Positions 48,480-61,159 of a DNA stretch of 64,000 nucleotides are shown here, in pieces. This DNA comes from Pomacea canaliculata. Taxonomy: Eukaryota > Mollusca > Gastropoda > Architaenioglossa > Ampullariidae. Numbering within the stretch: position 1 is the first letter of the stretch; each line of letters begins with the position of its first letter. Both the position numbers and the translations under genes were made by a program. Where the stretch lies: assembly GCF_003073045.1 (NCBI RefSeq), contig NC_037600.1:10094758-10158757 (forward strand), written 5' to 3'. The notes under the pieces are model-generated. The model made no database searches. It was not told where the DNA came from and was given only the letters and a program-made list of their open reading frames with translations.

Positions 48480-51400
48480 GTAAAATAGAACCTTTGCAAT
48501 TTAAATGCAATAGTTAATGTATCAGTAATGACCTGGTAGCCACGCTATAAAACGTAGCAGCTGGGCGACAGAAATGCCTGGATGAACACAATACGGGGCA
48601 GCAACACCATCAGCTACCATGTACAAACTGTCCAAGTCTCTCATAGCTTTCTTTATTGTGGTATTTTGTAAACATCAGTATACAGTTTTGCTTTATTTTG
48701 TTTGTTTCAGAACAAAGAGATCAAAATGGAATTAATAAACTTCTTGTCAACGTCTTGCAAGGAAATGTACGAGGACATTATGACAAGATTCTATTTTGTG
48801 CCTTCCCTATATGTCAATAGAAATACATACAAAGTCGTTGAGTTCGCCGGTAAAAAGGTTTTCATAACACAGGAATGCATTAAACCCGTCTTGAGTCACG
48901 ACAAGGCAATGCAGACGATCTTACACAATCTTCACCTTTTGGCAGAAGACGAGAAAGAGGCCATGTTTGTGATTTCTCAGTTCAAATATAACAGTTACCT
49001 GACTACTTCAATAGATTCCTACCACAGTCACCAGCTGCCCAGGCCTGATACACTTAGAAAACGTGTTAAAGACTACGGGGACTTTGACCTCCTCATAGTC
49101 CATCGCCAGTACGGGCTTGTGGTGGCAGTGGTCGAGGCTTGTGTTGATGAGTCTGGAGACGAAAAGAAGACGACAGATGACACGAAGTTACAGGAAGAGA
49201 TAAGGAATGGCGCTAAACGACTAAAGAATGCGGAACACATGATTCGGCATCTTCTGTCTGATACACAGTGGGACCTGCCTGTGCGCAAAACACTGATGTT
49301 ACCGAATGTTTCACAGCAGACAGTGGAAGATGTGCTGAACAAACAGAATAAAGGGAAGACTAAAGGGAAAATAGCGCTAACCATGTCTAGTACAGACATG
49401 TCAAAGGTACTGGCACTAAGCTCTCAGCTTTTTATATTTCTTTGATAATGCTTTCTCTGTACCACACACACTCTCTCTCTCTCATTAAGTTTTTTCACAG
49501 GCTGACAGAGTTAATGATAGAAATGTGTTCTTGTCATTATATTTCATCCTCAAATCGGTCAACGTAGTCCATTTAGTCAAACGATGACCTTTAAACAAGT
49601 TAATTATAGAATTTACCTGCTAAGTTATCGTGTTTGTTTTCTTACTAACAACATCACAATGTCAGACAATATTTTCTCCATTGGTTTTCAGGATACCTGC
49701 TTGTGCAGTGAACAGCTGACTAGCGCTAACTCCACACGACTCTGAAACAATGGCTGCACGGTGCATTTACTAAGGACTTCACTGATGAGCAGTATCTAAC
49801 AGTAATTTCCAGGTAACTGAGCCGTCGTTGAACAAAAATAAAACCCCAGAAAATTTATACTTTCTTCCTTTAAAAGTACTTTTACAAAACAGTTACACAT
49901 AGACCAATGTAATAAAGACATAATTTCTGTAGGAAATGGTTACCGATCAGTCAATTTATTGCATAAATTAGTTTACTAACGCATACAGCACACCTACTAA
50001 TAGTGGTAAAATATTAAAATATTAAAATATTAAAATCACATAAAATATAATTTTTCAGTATTAGGTCCTAAACTTAATAAACTGTTAAGTTCTGTATACC
50101 ATGTAACGAAGAAACATCCCATGCATAAGCTAAAGGGGAAAAAAAGCTATACGAAATAGGGCATAGACTGGTAAGGAAAAACCGAATTAAGACCAAAACC
50201 AAATTTTCGGACCAGACTTTTCGAAGGAATTTAAGCTTAATAAATCTTTCAAACTTGTTTCCAGATTAAAGTTGTCAGATATTTCTAAAGACACTTTAAA
50301 GACGTTTTAAAAGTCAGCTGTCTGATTGAAGAGATATGATGAGATTACTTTTCATATGTGAGATGCAATATTTCCAGTTAAGGTGATGGAGTTATACATT
50401 GCCTTGTACACGATTTACATGGTATCACTATGTTTGCTTAACCATGCTATAAGAACTACTAGATTACTCGTAATAAAATGTTTAGCCCACTGAACCTCGT
50501 ACAACTGTTGTCGTCACATGAAATGTGACCCTTCCCGTTAAGACAACAACGCAGAACTCTGCAGTCAACGTTTCCATGTCTTCGGGCTGTTACAGATTCT
50601 GTAGTCCAGCCTCAAGATCCCCACTTCCTGTGCCCAACACCATACCACGTGACATCCTGCCAGTAACACTGGAACATGCTGTGTGTCTCACTGGTGACCT
50701 CTTCACCTCCACAATACTTCATGAAGACCACATGGCTGTGTTAGGAGAGGCTCCACCTCGTGAACTTCTCTGTGGTCTGCCAGGTACAGGAAAAACTAGA
50801 ATGCTCGTGCTGATAGGCAAACGATGGCGATCTGAGGGTCATCACGTGCACGTGGTCTCCACATGGGAAAATAGTCGCGCGGCGTCTCGCCTGCTGTTCG
50901 AGATTCTCAGCAAGGGCGTGAAGACAACAGGGTCAGAGACAGGGCGCGTTACTCTACACGACGTAGATATCAAGTCACAGAGTATAGCAGACGTTGTTGA
51001 AGAACTATTCCGACTGCAAAAGGAGGAAAGTTGTTCATCCTTTGCGACGAAGTGAATCCTGAGAGGTAAGATATTTGGTGTGACATCCAGTAATGGAATT
51101 TTCCAATCTTTTCGTACTCGTGTGTTGACATATTGACTATGCACCTATTTTCATATTTGATGTTCAGGTATGGTGGAGGTCAGATAAAGGTCCTTACCCG
51201 ATTATTTTAGGGTTAGAGATAGAGATGTTAGACACCACATTTATCTCCACGAAGTCGATTGTGTTAATAGTGTAAAAGCATCATGTCAATCTGTCATAAA
51301 CGTTTAGTAGATTTTTGTTGCTGAATTCGATCGACCCGAGTGGTGTAGGCTTGTAATTGTTAGGTTTGTAACATTCGCTCACAATCTGATTTTACAGCGG

Positions 51401-52515
51401 CTTTTATTAATACATACACTAGATGAAAATATAACGACGATTTCAATATTCTGTGTAATATGCCAGGGATTTTTTTCAACTTTGCAGAGATACTTCGTCA
51501 TTGATTTCTGTGTGTGAGAAACTTGTGGAAAAAGTACCAAATCTGCATCTATGGTACGCGAGTTGTTTTCATTCAGATATGCCAAAAGGATGGACAGGAA
51601 AAGTTTTCACGAAACCGATCAGCATTCCACCCGCCATCTTGCAAGAGAAGGAAGTATTAAAAGCAGTCACTGACTGCCAAATCTTTGAGTGGGTATTCGA
51701 TTCTAGAAGTCCACCGCCAACAGACGGGCCGGCAGTCAAGCACGTGCTTCACTGTGGTGTCGGTCATTCTGCGGGTGACCCTCATGACTGTGACACCTGC
51801 TCTACCCAAGTAGTCACATATCTTCAATCCTTGATTACAGGTAGCTGCTCTCTCTTTCAAGAAGTCATGAAACGAGAATTCACACTTTTGAAAACAAATA
51901 ATGAATACAAATTGATCACCAGCTAACATTGTTGTATCTACTACCTTAGATAAAGCCATCACTCCAATCTCTTTGGTTTTGGATAAAAAAATTGGTCGAT
52001 TACTTCTGTCTATTAAGATATGAAATAGAAATGATTGATTTAATCTAATAAGGTTTGTGGTTTTATTTATTGGTTTTATGTCATAGATAAAGCCCCTTCC
52101 ACCTCCACGTCTACACCAGTCGCTGGCAATGTCCACTCTGTCTTTCGAAAGAAAACTAGACTTCCAGAACTTCGCCTTTGTGAGGGAGACGTGCTGGTGT
52201 TGACAGAAGGCCATTAAAGAAGGAGGCGAAGTTCTTAAAGAAACTGTCGGAGTCTGGTTTCAAGACAACAAAACTACAGGAGGAAACTTTTGATACTCTT
52301 TTTGAAGACAAAGTAACTGTGTGTTGATAGCAGAAGCGAAAGAACTGTATGGCTATAAAAGAAAAATTGTGATTTACTTGGAGGCCAAGTGTGTTCATTC
52401 AAAAGTAAAGACAGAAGGAAAGCAGGGACAGAGTGAATACAGCTCAGTGAAGCTGAACAGACTACGTGGTCTAACCAGCTGCACTTCCCAACTGATCTGG
52501 GTTAAAGCGCCATAG

Positions 52516-54055
52516 AACTCTACCTCATGCCTAAATAGTTTGTATTCGAGAATGGCTAAACTTAGAAGTGTAGTGAAAATAAGTATTCAGAAAGCTCATT
52601 TTCCTTTATATTTTACTTTAGTATTTTAGGGTGACTAATTCTAGCTTGGAAACGAAAGCGGAGTATGATGTCGCGTAAAAATCTCTGTTATCTTTATATT
52701 GTTATCATCGACTTCGTCTCAGTTTTTAATGATTGTTAGATAAGAGGTTTACTTTTAGACCTTCGTGTTGAGCCTCGATGTGTGTTGATATGGGAGACTG
52801 TGAAACACAAAAAAAAAGAAATGTCAGACTGGGGTTAATGGCAAAGAAATTATATCTGCTTTTTGTGCATCATCCGTTCATTCTGCAGGACGAAAAACCA
52901 GTGACTGCCTTTAATCTCGGGCGTCTCCCTTCGTTTTACTGTTTTCAGACATCAACCTTCTCACTCTACTGTGTGCAATATTTTTCTTCTTCTCATCACT
53001 TAACTGTTGCCCAAGTCGCCAGTCGTAGGGAAGACATGATGTTACACAGTAGAGGTGAACTCACGCCAGCGAGGCCGGTCATTCGGTGGACAGCATGTCC
53101 ACCTTCACTGTCTTAGTGTTGAGTACAGCCCCCATGCTGTAAACATCTGACACTAGTTGGTTTAATGCTGTGCGAAAAAAGCATACACATAAGGAATAGA
53201 AGATGTAAGTATAAGAAATGTTGATAACATTGCACATGTGTGAGGAACAATATGTGTGAGTACAAATTGACAGAAAGCAAATGCTTGCGGAAAAGCACTT
53301 ACATAAGAAAAAGATATATCACTTAATGCACTTTCCATTGTTTTCAGCTTTGACCGTCAATGAGCAATCTTTTTATATGTTTATCTGAACTGTGAAACGA
53401 CTGTAAAACAGACATAGAACTCGTAATTTATGAACAGATTTGTACAATGTGTACAAAATACATGCTTTCCAGGCAAACCTTACTTTGTAAATGCGGAAAA
53501 TGGTAAGAAAATTAGGATCAATACCTTGTGTTTGCCTACTTTTCTAACTGTATTCAGTTCAGTCACGTCCTTAAAGAAATATACTCAAGTTATTTAACAA
53601 TGTTGATGTTTCGAGTTCATTGCCCTGCTTTACTACTTTTAATAAAGAAAGTCAAAAATAAATTCTTTGTAAACATTTCTCTGAGTAGTTTTTGGAGTAG
53701 AAAGTGTACATAATTGATTATTGATAAGAGTATGACATGAGAGTGGATAGTAAGTCAAGACAGACGTCAGCATTGTAGATACATACGATTACTTTGCGAA
53801 TGCCTCAGCCAATCAGAGATCTGGACACATAAGTGTTGTCATGTTCGTGAAGGATGACTTTCCCTCAAAGTGTTCGTCACTTGTGCGCGGAGCTTGAACT
53901 GTGACCATCAGAGTGCAGCTTTGAGTCTGCGAGATACAAGTAATCCTCTGTATAAATGCAGTATAATCCACGTGTCATCTTTTTTTAAACCGAGATAAAA
54001 TCATCTCAGCATGCAATGCAAAACACATGGACCTCTTTGTTCTTGAAGTCGATCC
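52516..54055. other. Intergenic between the Ig-helicase gene and the copy 5 unit
   Basis: No family motif in any frame. The 112-aa frame at 52778-53116 has no recognisable domain. The sequence is AT-rich and ends where the copy 5/6 segmental duplication begins. Confidence 0.4.
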
Positions 54056-55675
54056 CTATAGTCAAGGTGGGACAACTCTGCTACTCACTGTGTTGCCCTA
54101 TGGTGCACGTCCTCGAGCTCTCTGGGTTTCTTCTTGAACATTGATGACTATGCTACTGCCACCACTTGAGACCAAGCCGAACGACAATTGCAATTGTCTA
54201 GTTAAAGGAGCGCCTCTGAGACTAATTAGGCAACTGGCATAATTCATTAACCGCTTTTACTAAATACTGAGAGAACTTCAGCCACGCAGCATCTTTAATA
54301 GTGATCTTGGATTGACCGTCTCTAGTGTGGTAAGTGCAGTAACAAGCTAAATCTGTCGGGTAGTATACCGGGTATTCCCAAATGAGACGATCGCTCTCTA
54401 AATATATAACTGACACAATTAAATGACACTCACCTGACTGTCGCGGCCTGTGCATAACCTGGAAGAGAACTTCATAATCTGGTGACTTGAATCTCCGATC
54501 GCTATTGGAGAATTAAATGCGTGGTTACGCATTTAATTATTGAAAAGTAAGTAATAAGTTTGTTGCATTGTATATGAAGCTGATATGTACCACTCAAAAA
54601 CAATTACTATGCTTCCTACCTTTACTTCATGCTCGAGATTTCTTGTTATAATAATGACCTTGACAACTTGGTAAAGCGAAACGTAGTTCGGAAATGAGTT
54701 AGTAAGGGGTTCCTTTACTTTTAGGTTTAAAAGTGATTTGATATCGTTTGAATAAGTTTTGCAGTATGACTGATTAGTGATAAGTAAAAAGAGAAGATAC
54801 GTTGCCTTATATTTTCCGGTTATATGGCAAAACCCGGCTTCTCAATGGACTGAGTGGATTAGGACTATGCCCCATGTTACGATGGCGGCCTGCGCCTGTT
54901 ATCAAACCTGCCAGGATTGGGTGTCGGGGTCAAATCTCTCTTCAGACACACTGTTGTTGTTTTTTTTTTTTCCTTTGCATGTATCATCTGTTATCATGGT
55001 TGCTTTGCCATGACATAGCCTTAAATGCTGGTTCGACAGAAAACACCAGTTCGCCCCTCCCACTTCATGATACTAGTGTCCACACACTTTTCAGTTTTAA
55101 AGTAGTTTGTTTGCTCATAGCCATTGTAAAAAAAAAATGACAACATGGAACAAATAGTAAATAATGCTAGAGTGAGTGAAAATGTCGGTCTGATTGTGCA
55201 GGACCTTGGATGGAGTCTCAAATATGACAAATTGCCTTCAACATCAAAAGTGATGCCCCATCGGGGTCATATTCAAACGAATGAAAGAAACAAGTCACCT
55301 TAGACGAAATAGCTACACATTTGCATGCCTGTATGCATCTGCGAGAACGCGTGTAACCTACACATAAAATTATGCACAAGAAGCACACAATCATGCTCAT
55401 GCGTGCAACCTACTAAGATATCTACACGGGTACACACGCACTTTATATAAAATATCAGAAAGGGAGAGAAGCACAGACCTACACGTTTAATGTGTCTGTG
55501 CTTCCCTCCCTTTCTGATATATATATATATATACGTTATATATATATAGACGTATACACAGGAAAAATAATTAAACAGAAATTCTAATACATTTTCCTTA
55601 AACAACAAATTTCATGTTACAATCTTTTACTATGCTAATATTAACCACAGTTTCTTATTTTCTTTGTCAACTCAG

Positions 55676-58296
55676 TTTTCACGTCTTTCAAATCAAGATG
55701 GCGACAACATCACGTGATCACGAACCTCAGGAGACAGAGTGCCCAGTGTGCAATAACAGCTTCGTCCTACCCAAAATTTTACCCTGTGGGCATGTCTTCT
55801 GTAGAACTTGCGTTATTTCTTTAATAAATGCCAGGAAACAGCCTGAATGTCCCATGTGCCGAAGCGCCTTTGCTGACCCAGCCAAACAGGGAGAAAACAT
55901 TGCTGATGCTCTGCCCACAGATGAGGCCCTGAACTCACTGGCCACAGTCGTCAACATACTGACTCAGGAACATGAGTGTCATGCTTGTGATGGTGTCAAG
56001 GCTGAGTCCATCTGCTCACAATGTCTCGTAAAGCTTTGTGCAGCATGTACTCGAGCTCACAAGAAACTTCCGGTGACCCGTAACCACGAGGTTGAGAGTC
56101 TCACCGCTGTAACTGCTGAACGTCTGGCTGCCAGCGGTCCAGGACTGTGTCCTCAACACGACCAACAAATATCGTACTTCTGCTCCGATGATAATCTTGC
56201 TGTTTGTGCCTCCTGTTGCATTTTGGACCACAAGGCATGTCGCCGCATAATACGTCTCGACAGCGAGATGAAGTCGTCAAAAAAGGAGATTTTAAACCTC
56301 GAAGACAAACTTACCAAGGCGGAGGCGAAGATAGAAGAAACCATCAATCATCTGGACATGCGGCTGAAAGAATCTACTCACTGCCAAAGCCTGATGGACA
56401 CGGCGCGTGAAAATCTGATTAAGTTCTGTAAAAGAGAAGAAGAAAAGTCTAGAAACTTTCAAGAAGTAGTAAGGTCCGTGCAGAAGGTCAGACTTAAGCT
56501 GAGGGAGCGCCTGGCGAGGGTCAAATCCCACAAGCGCATCGTGTCACGTGCTGGGGCAGTGTGTCCGCGGCCAGGACTGGTCTATGCCAAAAGAGCTTTG
56601 CAAGACAGGGTCAACACTCTCGATCTCAGCGACACTTTGCCAGAAGATGTAAATGTGAAAGCCTTGTTTAGACATGCTGACTACAGTGACTTTGTCAGAC
56701 AAATAACAAACCAATTACCGAGACAACTGGATCAGCAGAGCAAAAAGCATGAGGTAAAAATAAATCGTGCCCTTATTTTCTCATTCTGTATCTTTTCTTT
56801 TTTTTATATTTATTTATTTGTCTTTTTTTTTTTTTTTTTGACACCGTTCGAATGTTTATTTGTTTCTCGTAGAAAAGAGATAATAAATTTTCGATTTCTT
56901 ATTATCCGATTGATGCATTTGGTGTAGGCTAAAAGATTATTAAACCAGTGGATATCAATAACCATGTAAATAAATATCTCTTGAATCGTGCAGAAACCAG
57001 GATTTACTTTCCATACAAATCGCGGCAGCAGCGTAGTGCTCACCAATAATGGGAAGTGGGCGGAGTCTGTAGGTCCAGGCGGCATTGTTGTGTCCAGTGG
57101 ACCTCTCGAGACCAATGTCATGTATCAGGTAACACAAAAATTGAATTTTATTTTATTGAATTTTAAAATATCAAATCAATGTAAATGTCGACATGATTTT
57201 ATAAGCGAGTCGCCAGCATTGCAGGAAGAGATATGGAACAATTGTAAACGAAGTTTTGTTTGTACGTGCGCGCGTGTCTGTGTATTTATATATGTTTGTG
57301 TTTCTTATAGATAATGTTGGTGGCGCTGGTTCAAGAGGGAAACACCTTTGGACGCATGGTGTACGGAGTAACTGCAACACACCCAGACAAGCTGCACATC
57401 AAGAAAACCATTGAAGACATGAAGGAGCTGTCACCTGTGCGCCCGGTGAGCAAAACGTCCTGTAGCACCTGCAATACACTCCGAGTACTCTGAGCTTACA
57501 CAGTACACCCCAGTACACGGAAACATGTTCACTTTGGGTGGATTCTTAGCGACGGGTGTGTAGCAAGTGTACAGTCCAGCTGTCTGTCATAAAATGTAAT
57601 TAAAGAGATTAAATTATTAATGCATGTCAGTCCATTGTCCTGCACTCGTGCGTATCACATTGTCCTTTGCCTGAACAGAGCTTACCGCGCATGAAGAAGT
57701 ACAACACCCTGGGACTGGTGCTGGATTCCATGAACAACATCCACACATTTTCCAACGGAGTGGAAATGGTTATAAGCATAAAAGATGTTCCTCGGCCTTG
57801 CTATGCCGTCTTTGACCTGGGCTGTGATGTGAGAAAGGTAGGAAGTTTTATCACGTGACAAGCACGAATCACTTCCGTGTCACAAACCCTGTCATCAGCC
57901 CACGTGCTCAGTGTTTAAATACTGTGTTTATTCTCGTTCGGGACGCCATCCCACAAGTCACATTTATATCTGCAAGTGCCTATCATTGTAAGCATGCAAA
58001 GTAGTGGCTCAGCCAAATAAATGTTAAAAGTCAATAATAACATTGTTTTTGCCCAAAATTCCATTGACTTTTAACGATCTGCCACTGCGCATGCGTGAAA
58101 GCAAAGTACACAGGGTTTTGTTGACACTGTGCACGTGTTTTCCTCTCGTGAAAGATTGTGTATAACTTGTAAAAAATTGTATGCATTTTTAATATTGTAT
58201 ATTGACTTGTTTGGTTATTTATTTGTCTATTTATTCCTTGTTTAAACTGTGCAGATAAAAATACTTCCCACAAGAAAGTGGCATCAATCGAGGTAA
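55676..58296 (+). CDS. TRIM-NHR copy 5: intact RING/B-box/coiled-coil/NHR E3 ligase
   Basis: The only complete, open array member: exons 55676-56753 (ATG 55698), 56994-57128, 57311-57445, 57679-57837 and 58255-58296, all phase 0, giving 508 aa. RING C3HC4: C15, C18, C30, H32, C35, C38, C51, C54. B-box 1: C94, C97, C106, C109, C114, C117, H121, H130. B-box 2: C151, H154, C162, D165, C170, C173, H178. Coiled coil about 186-300. The NHR-like domain spans about 353-508 with FTFHTNRGSSVVL, GGIVVSSGPLET, YGVTATHPDKL, LGLVLDSMNNIHTF and CYAVFDLG, ending ILPTRKWHQSR. RING implies ubiquitin transfer from an E2; NHR domains bind protein partners in Neuralized proteins. Canonical Neuralized ligases have NHR before RING, so the order here is reversed. 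Target and partner are unknown. Confidence 0.9.
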
Positions 58297-58880
58297 TGCA
58301 AGGGAGAGAAATGTGTCTGTACACCTACTGTCAGGATTCAGATCATCACAGCACTTTGCTTGAATGTTCATAAAAAACACAGAGACCGGTGATTGTAACT
58401 AAAGTATGTATAAATTAACTCCAAACAAGAACACACACATATACACATATATAAACTAACATAAAAACGTAAAGATTTTGAATTTTATTAACATGTCTTA
58501 TTTACGTCTTTACATTTCTTCCAACAAACTGGTTCAAACGAAGAACATTGTTCTCGGCAAAGCAATGAAACTCTGACATCAAATTTTTGTGTTTTATCGA
58601 TATTGACTGATATAATTTTCTCTTTGCCTTCATGATTAATGTGGCTTATTTACACAAGCGGCCATACTTTGTTGATGGAATGAAAGTGAAGACGAGATAT
58701 TGACGATGCTGACGAGGGAGTTGGGGTAGTTTGTAATGCAACACATGGATGCACTGCTCCTCCTGCCTAAGTGTGTGTGTTACAAGCATCTTAATAATTA
58801 CACTGGCATCCAGAGCGCGCGCGCGCACACACACACACACAAGCAAACCAAATGCATTTACACAATTGGTGGGACAACTC
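58297..58880. other. Downstream flank of copy 5
   Basis: Contains 'cgatgctgacgagggagttg' near 58703 that recurs at the right edge of the window, and a GC/CA-repeat at about 58816-58840. No gene. Confidence 0.5.
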
Positions 58881-59195
58881 TATAGTCAAGGTGGGACAAC
58901 TCTGCTACTCCCTGTGTTGCTCTGTGGTGCACGTCCTCGAGCTCTCTGGGTTTCTTTGTGAACATTGATGACTATACCACTGCAAAGGAATAGGTGCGTG
59001 TCTGTCTAGTTAAAGGAGCGCCTCTGAGACTAAGCAGCTGGCATAATTCATTAACCGCTTTTACTCAATGCTGAGAGAACTTCAGCCACGCAGCATCTTT
59101 AATAGTGATCTCGGATTGACCGTCTCTAGAGTGGTAAGTCACCGTAAGTGTAGTAACAAGCTAAGTCTGTCGGATAGTATACCGGGTATTCCCAA

Positions 59196-61159
59196 TGTTA
59201 CGTTTTCAGTAATGTTAGTAAACGGACACAAAAATATAACTGCTTGTTATCTCTCTTTCTACTTCAACGCTGCACCGACTCGCTATCTACAACCAACAGA
59301 TAAAGCTGACTCCTGTATTTCCTTGTCGTCCGCCCGACAAATCCTGTCTTTCTTCTTCTTCAACCCAAACTTCCAGATGTTAACCACCAACTCCATGACA
59401 CAACGCGTCTGACGTCAATACCTAGTTTCGTAACATAATGACGTCAATACTTAATTTCGTAACATACCCCCCCCCCCCACTTCAAGAAGAAACTCCTCAG
59501 GACTTTCTTCCACAAACATACGAAATTAAATGGACATTCTTAAGATATCATCCATCTTCCCAACCAAAAACCAAGTTAAAGCAGTATCTACCCTCACATC
59601 AAATACTAACCAGTTTCTTAACAATAGAGCTAATCAACAACACCAGAAACTTCAAACAGGTAGTTGCTAACCACAGTTTATCTTTCATCGAACTGTAGTT
59701 ATATTCAGCTCAGTTCTGCTCACTGGGCGAACAGCCGTGGAGACTTTTTCCATCTAACTATAGCAGGGTGTGACGAAGTAACGCCTCCTGCCTTCCTCAT
59801 CTTTCTCCTTACAACAGCCTGCTTCCACTTTGTTCGCTTCTTCTTTCCTATACTTCTAGCTATTGAGTCACTTCTGGAGGTTTCTGCACCTTCTGCAAAG
59901 ACTATGGCGCTTAACTTGACGATTACCGTCTGCATATCTACCCCAACCTCTCCGTCTGTATTCGTTGTCGGCACTACAGGTCGTGTAGTCAAACTCGGCC
60001 CACCGTCTACTTTGATAGACCGGTCATAACTGATAGTATTCTCTCCTCCACTCGCACTAGTTATATCAACTGCCTGTGGCAACCCACAGACAACTGTCAC
60101 CAGCTTTCCAGGACCACCATTGTCTCTCGCCAAGAATGGCGCTTCTTCGACAGCTAGTTTCTTTTCCCATTGCTCACTGCTGTTCCGTACCCTCACCGGC
60201 AATACCTCAACAGCTAGAGTCTGCACGTTCTCCGCTTCGAGCGGTCCTCCAGTTGCAATTGGCGTCCGCGTCTCGCGACTGCCATTGCCCCCTGCATATT
60301 GCAGTTCCGTTTCAGTACTCCGCGCTTGCGTCGAGCGCTCGCCACTAACACCCGTCTGCGGCGGTTCCATGGCAACACTTGCTATGCGCCCTTCACAATA
60401 GCTGTCACCACCCACCCGCTTCGGTGTCTCCTCGACAGTCAGCGTTCGCATCCCGCGATAGCTGCTGCCCTCCGCTTGCACAGGTATAACCTCGACAGCT
60501 GGTTCTCGCCACCCGCGATGGCCACTGTCATCTACCTGCAGCGGTTCCGCCGTGCTAGTTGGTCCTCGCATCTCGCGATCACTACTTTCAGCACCCTATC
60601 TTGACCCAGCACCTATACCCAGTGCTCGCGTCTTCCCAAGACTATGGTCATCTACCTGCCTTTGTTTACTTCCCTCGTGGCTTCGATTAGCCTGGCTCCC
60701 CAGGAGATCAGGAATATCTCCATAATCTGACTCTCCTCCAGCGCAAGTCATCAGTCCGTCGATGGCTCCCGCCCCCTCTCCACCAGAATCACAAACGCTA
60801 GTCTAAATCGCTGAACTCATCCTCGCTATCTATCCTGCACGCCTCATCATCGCTCTCGTCTACATCATAAGCCACGCCCTCGTTGGTTTCGTAGCTACTA
60901 ATGCCTACTTCGCTGGCTTCCACGTCACTAACATCCCACTCTCTAGTGTCGCCCTCGCCAACATCTAATTCGCTTAATACCTAATTTCGTAACATAATGA
61001 CGTCAATAATTAATTTCGTAACATACCCCCCCCCACTTCCAGATGTTAACCACCAACTCCATGACACAACGCGTCTGACGTCAATACCTAGTTTCGTAAC
61101 ATAATGACGTCAATACCTAATTTTGTAACATAATGACGTCAATACTTAATTTCGTAACA
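59196..61159. mobile_element. LTR-type element inserted in the copy 6 unit
   Basis: 1964 bp, begins TGTTACG and ends CGTAACA, flanked by CCCAA on both sides (59191-59195 and 61160-61164). The paralogous copy 5 unit at about 54375-54385 shows the uninterrupted site 'attcccaaatgag'. The left LTR is about 269 bp (59196-59464). The right LTR is present only in part (about 61035-61159), and another LTR-end-like block lies at about 60980-61020. No pol-type domain is recognised, so it looks non-autonomous and rearranged. It is younger than the duplication that made copies 5 and 6. Confidence 0.8.
60080..60600 (-). repeat. Degenerate ~60-bp tandem repeats inside the LTR element
   Basis: Within a long minus-strand open frame (59720-60571) segments such as AVEVIPVQAEGSSYRGMRTL, TVEETPKRVGGDSYCEGR and AVEVLPVRVRNSSEQW recur about every 20 residues. 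At DNA level 'cctcgacag' or 'cctcaacag' recurs roughly every 60 bp. It is a diverged minisatellite in the interior of the element; no gag or other known domain is recognised. Confidence 0.6.

Larger units (their letters stand above)
44216..52515 (+). pseudogene. Ig-like receptor / TM / nuclease-like / SF1 helicase-like fusion, frame-broken
   Basis: Predicted exons: 44216-44349 and 44978-45178 (Ig 1), 45620-45751 and 46244-46428 (Ig 2), 46734-46856 and 47005-47208 (Ig 3), 47934-48028 (transmembrane helix, AGVIVGVIIGVVVLIALVIA), 48711-49406 (nuclease-like), 49692-49812, 50596-51065, 51488-51840 and 52087-52515. Each Ig domain is split: a first exon with C-x-FPED then DFTVY-like sequence, and a second with SD-x-L ... 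IP ... GTYxC. The 48711 exon has DFDLLIVHRQYG as in NERD-like nucleases, with V-x-E where E-x-K is expected. The later exons carry GLPGTGKT (Walker A), LFILCDE (Walker B) and SCTSQLIWV. Frame breaks occur near 44246, 46803, 49744, 51020, 52200 and 52312. No signal-peptide exon was found. Either a pseudogene, or an assembly with indel errors. Confidence 0.7.
54056..58880. repeat. Segmental duplication unit carrying copy 5
   Basis: Starts 'ctatagtcaaggtgggacaa' and matches the region from about 58881 onward in order: 'gagctctctgggtttctt', 'ttaaaggagcgcctctgag', 'cagccacgcagcatcttta', then, after the LTR insertion of the second unit, 'atgagacgat', 'ttttccggttatatgg' and gene 5/6 itself. The upstream part (54056-55675) probably contains the copy 5 promoter, but no leader exon was fixed. 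Confidence 0.85.
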
